Below, one piece after another: positions 24,140 through 31,549 of a stretch of 46,001 bases of DNA; position 1 is the stretch's first letter, and each line of letters begins with the position of its first letter. The translations under genes were made by a program, and so were the position numbers. The notes beneath the pieces were generated by a model. That model was not told the origin of the DNA, made no database searches, and worked only from the letters and a program-made list of their open reading frames with translations. Source of the stretch: Methylobacterium symbioticum (GTDB lineage Bacteria; Pseudomonadota; Alphaproteobacteria; Rhizobiales; Beijerinckiaceae); assembly GCF_902141845.1 (NCBI RefSeq), contig NZ_CABFPH010000041.1:1-46001 (forward strand), written 5' to 3'.

Positions 24140-24508
24140 TCAGGCCCGGGGCGGTCTGCGGAGTGGGGAGGCGGCGCGGGAGGCGAGCGGCTCGGTCTGG
24201 ATCGGATAAGCAATCCGATCAGCTGTCCGGACCGGCTCGAACGCGACCGGCTCGGCCCGCATCACTTGGTGACAGCCGCAGTGGGCATGGAGCAGGATGC
24301 CCGCATCCGCCGGGTCGCCCGATCCTGCATGATCGGGAGCCGGATGCGACGCGAGCGTCAGCAGTCCATCGCTCTGAACGGAGCTGGGTGCCGCGGCAGT
24401 TTCGGAGCTGATGACGGAGAAGGCGAACACGAAGGCTACCAAGCATGCCACGGCAGTGCGCAGCAGGCGCGCCGGGTCGCTTGTCCAAAGGTGCCGCAGG
24501 CTCGTCAT
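24140..24508 (-). CDS. CzcI-like small exported His/Cys protein
   Basis: The 122-residue product has a hydrophobic segment at about residues 17-38 (LRTAVACLVAFVFAFSVISS), which should export or anchor it. A polar region follows, with a compact metal-binding-type motif LLHAHCGCHQVMRAEP near residues 92-107, and then a Pro/Arg tail ending LRRPPRA. Proteins of this layout often precede czc or copper operons and are thought to modulate them. The position directly upstream of czcB, on the same strand, supports this. A frameshifted relative lies at 12072-12438. Family membership is inferred from position and motif, not a recognised domain. Confidence 0.65.
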   Translation of the reverse strand: MTSLRHLWTSDPARLLRTAVACLVAFVFAFSVISSETAAAPSSVQSDGLLTLASHPAPDHAGSGDPADAGILLHAHCGCHQVMRAEPVAFEPVRTADRIAYPIQTEPLASRAASPLRRPPRA

Positions 24509-24578
24509 CTCAGCCCTGATCTACGATCGACCGCAAGTGAGCACAAGGTCTGCGCCCCTCCGACCGAGGTGAAGCCCG

Positions 24579-25169
24579 TCATGGACTGGGATCGCCTCGA
24601 GCGTCCCCGCGGGGAAGTGACGGATCGGCTGCCCCTTCCCGATCCAGAACGGCGCCCGCCGAACGCGCGGCCGTATCGGTGTTCGGCTCCTCTGGATCGG
24701 TTTCGGATCCTCTACCGTTGGTGTCGCCTCCGTCGCGGTGGGCAGCCTGCTTCAGCGGCACGAGGTAGCGCAGCGTCAGGTAGGTGACGAGGCTCAGGAT
24801 GGCGGCGATGTCGTAAAGGCCGTAGCCCACTGCCGCCCCGAGCGCGCCCGTGGCCCACAGGCTGGCGGCGGTCGCGGTGCCGGAGGCACGCCCGGCATGC
24901 TTCAGGATGGCCCCGCCGCCGATGAAGCCAACACCCGTAATCACACCTTCGAGGATGCGGGCCTGGCCCGTCGAGTCCGCACCGAGCACGCGGATCGCGA
25001 CCAGCACGAAGCCGCAGGCGGCGACCGCGACGAGGGGAAAGGTGCGGATGCCAGCCGAGCGCTCCTCCTGCTCGCGGTCCCACCCGATCGGCGCCGCGAG
25101 GGCGTAGGCGATCGCGAGATCCACGAGATGGGATGCCACCTCCCAGAGGCTGAAGGCTGTGAGCTTCAT
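24579..25169 (-). CDS. MgtC/SapB-family membrane protein
   Basis: The first 145 residues match MgtC: LAIAYALAAPIGWDREQEER, AGIRTFPLVAVAACGFVLVA, then GVITGVGFIGGGAILKH and TATAASLWATGALGAAVGYG. The conserved Asp in GWDRE, the Arg in AGIRTFPL and the GxGFIGGG signature are all present. MgtC proteins protect cells at low Mg2+ and modulate membrane ATP synthase or other transporters; they are not Mg2+ importers themselves. The C-terminal tail of about 50 residues is hydrophilic and poorly conserved. The gene follows the ZIP gene on the same strand with a gap of about 95 bases. Confidence 0.88.
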   Translation of the reverse strand: MKLTAFSLWEVASHLVDLAIAYALAAPIGWDREQEERSAGIRTFPLVAVAACGFVLVAIRVLGADSTGQARILEGVITGVGFIGGGAILKHAGRASGTATAASLWATGALGAAVGYGLYDIAAILSLVTYLTLRYLVPLKQAAHRDGGDTNGRGSETDPEEPNTDTAARSAGAVLDREGAADPSLPRGDARGDPSP

Positions 25170-25263
25170 CGGCGTGACGGTTCTTTCTCGATAGCACTAC
25201 GCGGTGCGCCCCACAGGCGAAGGCAGCCCTCAGCATGATCGCCAATGCGCGAGCCGGCGCGCC

Positions 25264-25950
25264 TCAAGTGGCGATCTCCTCGATCACCAGCATGCCGAGG
25301 AAACCTATGAAGAACATCGCGGTGGTCCAAGGTTGCTCGGGTACGGCATGCGCCTCCACGAGCAGCTCCTCGGTGACGAGATAGAGCAGCGCGACGAGCG
25401 CGAACGCGAAGAAGCCGGCGAGATAGGGCCCGGGCAGCGCACCGACCGGCGTGCCCAGGAGCGCACCCAGCGGCAGCAGGAGCGCGAGACCGGCCACCGT
25501 ACCGACCACCCGTCCCGCAGAGCCGCTCGTTTGCTTCAGCTTGGAGGCGACCGCGATCCCGAGAAACAGTACCTCGAGCGTGAGTGCGCCCGTCAGCAGC
25601 AGGCCCTGCTTCGCCCCGGCCGCGAAGCCGATGCCGAGGACCAGGCCGTCGATCAGAATGTCGATCCCGACCGTCGCGATGAGCCCGACCGACCCCTTCG
25701 CCTTCTCCCCCAGGCGCTTGACCAGGAGCATCAGGGCGACACCGAGGGCTCCGCCGACGATCACCGCGATCGGGGATTGCTGATGCTTGAGGTCGGGCAG
25801 GATCTCGCCCGCGACCGCGGCGAACAGGACGCCCGCGGCGAGATGCTGGACGGCGCTGGTGACCGCCGGGCCAGGCTGACGCACGGCGGCGACGGCGGCC
25901 CCCAGTACCGTCGCGAGGGCTGGGATGAGCGTGTAGGCCCAAGCTGACAT
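25264..25950 (-). CDS. ZIP-family divalent metal transporter
   Basis: The 228-residue membrane protein has about eight hydrophobic segments and the ZIP fold. Helix 4 appears in SVGLIATVGIDILIDGLVLGIGFAAG, where GIDILIDGL replaces the more common HNFPEG-type metal motif. Helix 2 includes HLAAGVLFAAVAGEILPDLK, with His and Glu residues. ZIP proteins generally move Zn2+, Fe2+ or Mn2+ into the cytoplasm. The Asp-rich variant occurs in GufA-like subgroups, and the direction and metal are uncertain. ATG 25950 starts the first helix. It lies between the CDF exporter and mgtC on one strand, with small gaps, so all three may be co-transcribed. Import and export genes side by side suggest fine control of one metal. 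Confidence 0.8.
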   Translation of the reverse strand: MSAWAYTLIPALATVLGAAVAAVRQPGPAVTSAVQHLAAGVLFAAVAGEILPDLKHQQSPIAVIVGGALGVALMLLVKRLGEKAKGSVGLIATVGIDILIDGLVLGIGFAAGAKQGLLLTGALTLEVLFLGIAVASKLKQTSGSAGRVVGTVAGLALLLPLGALLGTPVGALPGPYLAGFFAFALVALLYLVTEELLVEAHAVPEQPWTTAMFFIGFLGMLVIEEIAT

Positions 25951-26021
25951 CGAAGTTCCGTATTCCTGGATTGCGACGGGGACACACCATCGGCGGCGGA
26001 GGCCGAGCGGCTCAGGTCCGC

Positions 26022-26936
26022 TCAGATGTGCAGAGCCTTTTCCTCGGTTCGAAGCGCCGCATCTTCGATCTGGATCGTAACGTGATCGACCTTGAACTCG
26101 TCCGCCAGGATCTGCCGTGCGTGACGCAGCACGCGGGCGGCGTCACCCGCCCCAGGCACCACCAAGTGCCCGCTCATCGCGTCGAGACCCGAGGTGATGG
26201 TCCAGACGTGAAGGTCGTGCACGCCGGCCACGCCCGGGATCTCGGCCAAGCGGCGCTCCAGCAGCACGACGTCGACCTGGGGCGGGGTGCCCTCCAGCAG
26301 GATATGGGTGACCTGGCTGAGCAGGCTCCAGGTGCGCGGCACGATGAACAGGCCGATGCCGGCTCCCACGATCGGGTCGGCCAGCCGCCAGCCCGTGACC
26401 ATCACGATCACTGCCGCCACGATCACCCCGAGCGAGCCGAGCATGTCGGAGAGCACCTCGAAGTAGGCGCCCTTGACGTTCAGGCTCTCCGACGAGCCGC
26501 CGGACAGGAGGCGCATGCTGATCAGGTTGACCACCAGGCCGACGGCCGCCACCGCCAGCATCGGGCCGCCGATGACCTCGGGCGGGTCGACGAAGCGGCG
26601 GTACGCCTCGTAGAGGATGTAGATCGTGAGGACGAGGAGCACGACGGCGTTGGCCAGCGCCGAGAGCACCTCCGCGCGCAGGTAGCCGTAGGTCCGTTGC
26701 GGCGTCGCGGGCCGCTCGCCGAAGCGGATCGCCAGGAGTGCCAGCGCAAGACCTCCTGCGTCGGTGAGCATGTGGGCAGCATCGGCCAGGAGCGCGAGGC
26801 TGCCGGTCAGCAAGCCGCCGACCACCTCGGCGGCCATGTAGGTCAGGGTCAGCCCGAGCGCCCAGATCAGGCGCCCGCGGTGCCGCCCCGCGGCCGAGCC
26901 GCCGAGGGTTGCTCCATGATCATGCCCTGCACCCAT
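26022..26936 (-). CDS. Complete CDF-family metal exporter
   Basis: This 304-residue protein has a His-containing N-terminus (MGAGHDHGATLGG), six membrane segments and a full cytoplasmic domain. The helix-2 site HMLTD is present. The helix-5 site reads EVLSD, so Glu replaces the usual His, as in a known CDF subgroup. The C-terminal domain runs IPGVAGVHDLHVWTITSG, MSGHLVV and DHVTIQIEDAAL. It exports Zn2+ or similar cations against H+. The domain closely resembles the stand-alone proteins at 6405-6797 and 35114-35506, which may derive from a gene like this. It lies between the P-type ATPase and the ZIP gene on the same strand. Confidence 0.92.
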   Translation of the reverse strand: MGAGHDHGATLGGSAAGRHRGRLIWALGLTLTYMAAEVVGGLLTGSLALLADAAHMLTDAGGLALALLAIRFGERPATPQRTYGYLRAEVLSALANAVVLLVLTIYILYEAYRRFVDPPEVIGGPMLAVAAVGLVVNLISMRLLSGGSSESLNVKGAYFEVLSDMLGSLGVIVAAVIVMVTGWRLADPIVGAGIGLFIVPRTWSLLSQVTHILLEGTPPQVDVVLLERRLAEIPGVAGVHDLHVWTITSGLDAMSGHLVVPGAGDAARVLRHARQILADEFKVDHVTIQIEDAALRTEEKALHI

Positions 26937-27128
26937 TCCGGTTCCTCTTTCCTGAGCGGACGATCACAGCGTCCCGGCGACGCGGGCGGTGGAGTAAGAA
27001 GATGCGTCGACACCCTGACGCCTCACGGCCCGATGGCCCGCCGCGGCGCCGGCGCTCCTCGGGCAGCGAACCGGCCCAGCCGCCGCTCCTCCAGCGATGA
27101 GCCAGGCCTGCGGGGCAGGGACGTGCGC

Positions 27129-29477
27129 TCACGCCGCCGCGGGCTCGAGAGCCTCGCTCGGCTGCGCCGTGTCGCCCCCGCCCGACGTGCCGCCGGAACC
27201 GAAGAACCCGAGCAGGCGCAGCGCGTTCGCGGTGACGATCACGGTAGCCCCCGTATCGGCCAGGATGGCGATCCACAAGCCCGTCAGCCCGAGCACGCTC
27301 GTGACCAGGAACACCGCCTTCAGCCCCAGCGCGACGGCGATGTTCTGGCGGATGTTGGCCATGGCGGCCCGCGCCAAGCGGATCATCTCCACGACGTCGT
27401 AGGTGTGGCTCCTCAGGAGCGCGCCGTCGGCGGTCTCCAGGGCGACGTCGGTGCCCGAACCCATGGCGATCCCCACGCTCGCCGCCGCCAGCGCCGGTGC
27501 ATCGTTGATACCGTCGCCCACCATCATGACCCCGCCCCCCACCCCGAGCGCCCGGATCACCGCCACCTTGTCGTCGGGCATCTGCTCGGCGCGGAACTCC
27601 AGACCGAGCGCACCCGCGATCGCCGCACCGGTGCGCGCGTTGTCGCCCGTGAGCATGATCGGACGGATGCCGAGATCTTGTAGGGCTGCGAGAGCCGACT
27701 TCGCGTCGGGACGCGGCTCGTCGCGCAGGGCGATCAGCCCCACCAAACGGCCGCCCACCACGAGCGCCGTGACGGTCTTGCCCTCCGCTTCGAGCGCGGC
27801 GCTCCGCTCGCTCGCCCCGGCCGGCCAGGTCGTACCGCCTTCGGCAAAGCGCGGAGCACCGAGAAAGATCTCCTGCCCGTCGAGCGAGCCGGTCACGCCC
27901 TGACCCGGAACGGCCCTGACCCCGTCGGCGGGCTGGATCCGGCAGCCCGTCGTCCTGGCCCACTCCACGATCGCGACGGCGAGTGGATGGTTCGATCCGG
28001 TCTCGACGGCCGCAGCCAGCCGCAGCATCTCAGCCTCGCTGCCGGAATAGACCGCGACGTCCGTCACCCGCGGCGCTCCCTCGGTCAGCGTGCCCGTCTT
28101 GTCGAAGGCGATGATCTGCGTCTTCGCCGCCGCCTCGATCACGGCTCCGCCCTTCATCAGCAAGCCGCGGCGCGCCCCGGCCGACAGGGCCGATGCGATC
28201 GAGGCCGGCACCGAGATCACGAGCGCGCACGGGCAGCCGATCAGCAGGAGCGCGAGCCCGCGATAGACCCAGGTCGACCAAAGCCCCCCGAACAGGAGCG
28301 GCGGCATCAGAACGACGAGGAGGGCGAGGCCGACGATGAGCGGCATGTACCAGCGCGAGAAGCGGTCGATGAAGCGCTCCGTCGGCGCGCGCGCCTCCTG
28401 CGCCTCCTCGACGAGGCGGATGATGCGCGCGATCGTGTTGTCCTCGGCGGCCTTGGCGACGCGCACCCGGAGTGCCGCCTCGCGGTTGATCGAGCCCGCG
28501 AAGACGCCGTCCCCCGCCCCTTTGGTGCTCGGGAAGGATTCCCCCGTCACAGGAGACTCATCGATGCCGGACGTGCCGGAGAGGATGACGCCGTCGGCCG
28601 GGATGCGATCGCCCGGTCGCACCAGCACTGTCTGGCCGATCGCGAGCGACGCGGCCGGCACGTCTCGGGCGATGCCGTTCTCCTCGACCAACGCTGTCTT
28701 CGGGACGAGTTCGCCGAGCGCCCGGATGCCGGCGCGGGCTCGGTCGGCCGCCACGCCCTCCAGCACCTCGCCGACCGCGAACAGGAACACGACAAGGGCG
28801 CCTTCCTCCGCGGCGCCGATGAACAGGGCGCCGGCAGCGGCGATCGACATCAGCATCTCGATCGTGAACGGCATGCCGGCGCGCGTGGCCGCGATGGCGC
28901 GCTGGGCGACGGGCGCGACTCCGACCAGCGTCGCGCCCACGAATGCCCAGAAGGCCAGCGCGGGAACGCTGAGCTTGATCATCCAGGCCAGGGCGAGCAT
29001 GGCGCCGGTGAACAGGACCAGACGGCCCTTGCTGGCCTGCCACCAAGGCCTGCCGGCGTTCTCGCCATGTGCGTGCCCCTGCTTTGCGAGAACGCCGTCA
29101 TGCTGGTGTGCCGTCGTCAGGGGTGCCTGCGCGTCCTGGTCACAGCCCGGGTCACCACAGCCGTGTGCTGCGTTCGCATCGTGGCGGCCGAGCAGCTCGT
29201 GTTCGGGACCGGAAGTGAGGGATGGCGGCAATTTGCGCGTGAGCGTGTAGCCGAGGCCGGCCACGCGTTTCTCGACGGTCGCTGAGGAGATCTGGGTCTG
29301 ATCGATCGTGGCGGTCAGGGTCTCGGTGATCGTCGAAGCCCTGACGTCGCTGACGCCCGGCAACCTGGCCAACGCCGTTTGGATCTTGCCGACGCAGCTG
29401 GCGCAATCCATCCCCTCGACCTTCCAGGTGAAGGTCGTACCGTTCTTGCGCGCGGCGTCCGCACTGTGTCCCGTCAT
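27129..29477 (-). CDS. ZntA-type heavy-metal P1B ATPase
   Basis: This 782-residue pump has one N-terminal HMA domain (VEGMDCASCVGK, Cys25/Cys28) and then a His/Asp/Cys-rich linker at about 98-140 (AAHGCGDPGCDQD, QGHAHGEN). The membrane domain carries the CPC metal motif (CPCALVISVPAS, about residues 413-415). The phosphorylation site is DKTGTLTEG (Asp about 458), with the ATP-site elements GSNHPLA and VGDGINDAPALA. CPC with no Met-rich N-terminus and a single HMA fits Zn2+/Cd2+/Pb2+ export, but Cu cannot be wholly excluded. The gene heads a minus-strand series that continues with CDF, ZIP, mgtC, czcI-like, czcB and czcA. No MerR gene lies divergent, as would often be seen for zntA. Confidence 0.93.
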   Translation of the reverse strand: MTGHSADAARKNGTTFTWKVEGMDCASCVGKIQTALARLPGVSDVRASTITETLTATIDQTQISSATVEKRVAGLGYTLTRKLPPSLTSGPEHELLGRHDANAAHGCGDPGCDQDAQAPLTTAHQHDGVLAKQGHAHGENAGRPWWQASKGRLVLFTGAMLALAWMIKLSVPALAFWAFVGATLVGVAPVAQRAIAATRAGMPFTIEMLMSIAAAGALFIGAAEEGALVVFLFAVGEVLEGVAADRARAGIRALGELVPKTALVEENGIARDVPAASLAIGQTVLVRPGDRIPADGVILSGTSGIDESPVTGESFPSTKGAGDGVFAGSINREAALRVRVAKAAEDNTIARIIRLVEEAQEARAPTERFIDRFSRWYMPLIVGLALLVVLMPPLLFGGLWSTWVYRGLALLLIGCPCALVISVPASIASALSAGARRGLLMKGGAVIEAAAKTQIIAFDKTGTLTEGAPRVTDVAVYSGSEAEMLRLAAAVETGSNHPLAVAIVEWARTTGCRIQPADGVRAVPGQGVTGSLDGQEIFLGAPRFAEGGTTWPAGASERSAALEAEGKTVTALVVGGRLVGLIALRDEPRPDAKSALAALQDLGIRPIMLTGDNARTGAAIAGALGLEFRAEQMPDDKVAVIRALGVGGGVMMVGDGINDAPALAAASVGIAMGSGTDVALETADGALLRSHTYDVVEMIRLARAAMANIRQNIAVALGLKAVFLVTSVLGLTGLWIAILADTGATVIVTANALRLLGFFGSGGTSGGGDTAQPSEALEPAAA

Positions 29478-29542
29478 GAGATCCTCCTGCTCCCCGGCAG
29501 CCTAGAACCTCTAGCCGCTAGAGGAGCAAGGAGCGGTCGGTC

Positions 29543-29779
29543 TCAGCCTTGGCTCTGCCACTGCGCCATGACCTCTTGGCTCGACCTGCTGAGGTGTACA
29601 TGCGCGTCGACGCGCTCGACCCAGGCGAGCGGGATGAGGTGATGCGCGCCTTGCGCGGCCGGATCGTTCCGGGTCAGCTTGATCTGATCGGATCCCTGCA
29701 TGTGATCGACGGTGCCGACATGGTGCCCATCGGACGCCTTGACCTCCATCTGCTCTTTGATCTGGCTTGCATCGATCAT
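29543..29779 (-). CDS. DUF2171-like small protein
   Basis: The 78-residue frame starts at ATG 29779, preceded by GGAGATACGTC, and reads MIDASQIKEQMEVKASDGHH then VGTVDHMQGSDQIKLTRND. This is the typical DUF2171/PRC-barrel-like pattern of a short beta protein. It continues with HHLIPLAWVERVDAHVHLSR and ends with AQWQSQG. The biochemical role is unknown; such proteins are common in Methylobacterium and are linked to general stress by neighbourhood only. Its start codon overlaps the stop of the upstream frame (29776-30114) by ATGA, so the two are coupled. The P-type ATPase gene starts about 65 bases downstream. Confidence 0.8.
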   Translation of the reverse strand: MIDASQIKEQMEVKASDGHHVGTVDHMQGSDQIKLTRNDPAAQGAHHLIPLAWVERVDAHVHLSRSSQEVMAQWQSQG

Positions 29780-30114
29780 GACGTATCTCCTCGACCTGAG
29801 ACGGCCGACACATGGTGTGACGGGAGACGCTCGACGAGCGCCTCGCGTTCGGCGGCCATCTTCCGGCAGCGCTCGGCGCAAGTCCGGCACCGTTCGAGGC
29901 CGTTGAGAACACCGTCTCGCCCTGGAACCGGGGCTAGCGACGAGAGAACCAGCGCTGCAAGGAATGGTTGCGCACGGTCGTCCTCGAGCCCAACATCGAT
30001 GATCTCGGGGTATTCCCGCGGGGGTCTGGTGCTCGGTCCGGAAGCGCCGATCGAGATCGCAATCCATGGTTCAGTCACGCGCCAGCGACGACGTGCAGGG
30101 ACGTCGCAGATCAA
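29776..30114 (-). CDS. Small Cys-containing protein coupled to DUF2171
   Basis: This frame of up to 112 codons ends in an ATGA overlap with the DUF2171 start, which favours real translation. Its C-terminal 45 residues contain LERCRTCAERCRKMAAEREA, a Cys-x2-Cys-x3-Cys helix like the Cys-rich four-helix (DUF326-type) proteins that can bind copper. The first 60 residues are less convincing, so the true start may be later. It is divergent from the secreted protein gene at 30132. Family is uncertain; coding is plausible because of the coupling and the Cys pattern. Confidence 0.4.
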   Translation of the reverse strand: MICDVPARRRWRVTEPWIAISIGASGPSTRPPREYPEIIDVGLEDDRAQPFLAALVLSSLAPVPGRDGVLNGLERCRTCAERCRKMAAEREALVERLPSHHVSAVSGRGDTS

Positions 30115-30131
30115 CGGAGGGAGAGACGACG

Positions 30132-30665
30132 ATGAGACGCAGCGCCCTGTCGGCCCTGCTCTGGCTCGGCTGCCTGCACGGAGCCCATGCTCAGGAAGCC
30201 CCGTTTGGCCTGTCCTGGGGACCCGTCGACACGGTGCCGAAGCCCTCCATGGTCGACCGTGAAGCGAACATCACCGCGCTGACCTACTTCCACGACCGTC
30301 CGCTGGCCGCGGGCATCGATACGGACGAGGTCATCCTGGAAGTCTGCCGGGACGAGGGCCTGCAGCAGGTCATCTGGCTCAGCCGTCCGCTCTCGGAGGC
30401 CGAACTGCCGTCGCGCTACGAGGCCATCTACCGGGAGGGCGTGCGGCGGTATGGTCAGCCGCAAACCATGCCGGGTGCCGAGACTGTGTCGTGGCCGTCC
30501 GGACGCGCGCTCCTGGCCGTCAGGAAGGCCGTTCCCGGCGAGCGGCGCTTGACCATGCTGGCCAGGGGCGACCGCTACGAGTCGTGCTCGGTCGCCCACC
30601 AGGGGGCCACAGGCCACCCGGCCTCCCGGCACGCGTCGGACCTGATCCTCGGGCAGACCCCGTGA
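30132..30665 (+). CDS. Secreted hypothetical protein
   Basis: ATG 30132 follows GAGGGAGAGACGACG and opens a signal peptide (MRRSALSALLWLGCLHGAHA). The mature part of about 155 residues begins QEAPFGLSWGPVDTVPKPSM and has two Cys (VCRDEG and ESCSVA) that could form a disulfide. The motif LSWGPV and the later LSEAELPSRYEAIYREGVRR suggest a periplasmic protein with a mixed alpha/beta fold. I recognise no named family. It is divergent from the DUF2171 pair. No metal motif is evident. The upstream extension to 30066 is not needed because the signal peptide starts at residue 23 of that frame. Confidence 0.75.
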   Translation: MRRSALSALLWLGCLHGAHAQEAPFGLSWGPVDTVPKPSMVDREANITALTYFHDRPLAAGIDTDEVILEVCRDEGLQQVIWLSRPLSEAELPSRYEAIYREGVRRYGQPQTMPGAETVSWPSGRALLAVRKAVPGERRLTMLARGDRYESCSVAHQGATGHPASRHASDLILGQTP

Positions 30666-31549
30666 AGCAGGTCGCGATCATCTGCACCGGGCCCACGAGG
30701 GTGGTCGACCCGCAAACCGCCGAGATGATCGGGCTCGGCGCGACGCCATATGCGGCCTTGATCGGACAATCGCTACCTCGGCGGCCGGGCATGCCGATGC
30801 GGCGTGAGCCCGGGGCTTGATGAGCGGTGCGTCGCGGCGGGCCTCGTCAGCGGACGACGACCGGGCGACCTGCGCGCCCCGTCCTCCTCTCGCGAGCAAG
30901 CCGCTTCACCGCAAACCTGTCCCGCCGGGATCATCTCGAACGGGACCATGGACGCCACGCACGCCCTCCAGCGCAGGCTTCGAGGCCGGGGGTAGGGCAC
31001 GTGCCGGTCACCCCGCGCCAGCCGTACTGCGCAGCCGAGAAGCTCACAAGTGGCATCGAACCGTCATCGGCCGTCGATAAACAGGCGCGCCCGGAGATCG
31101 CCGCCTGTTTCGGCGGTGATGCGCCCCTAACCGAACCCGCGGCATTCGGGGAACGATCGATCGCGCGCACGGCCACGATGCGTTTCGAATGCCGCCCTAC
31201 CTCGCCCGCAGGCGGGTTCGCAGTCGTGATCACGGCCGATGGGAAGAGCGGCATGGCTGCCGTCGCTGCCAGCAACCCACACGCTATGCCGCCTGAATTC
31301 TGGAAGTCCGGCCTCTCACCCTCCCGCTCCGTAGGCGTGGCGAGGGGCGTGAGACCGGTGTCTACCTCGGTGGTACGCGCGGCTATCTCATCGGCCGGGG
31401 TCGTCAGCTCAACGCGAACCCGGCGGCGGACTTGCACGAAGCCGCTCGTCCATGGTTAGCGGCACGGCCAAGTTTGGGCGGATGCCGCATCGTGTCCCGG
31501 TCACCGCATCGCTGGTGCGGGATCGGTTCATGCATGTGGAGGCGGCACG
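30666..31549. other. Long intergenic region without a supported gene
   Basis: Nearly 900 bases hold only short overlapping frames on both strands, with Arg/Ser/Pro-rich translations typical of non-coding high-GC DNA. No repeat, tRNA or IS end was seen. It must contain the promoter for the porin fusion gene at 31550. It may include decayed genes, but none can be named. Confidence 0.45.

Noticed and set aside
25971..27683. A 570-codon plus-strand frame across the CDF and ATPase genes
   Set aside because: Antisense to two convincing metal transporters and of low-complexity composition.
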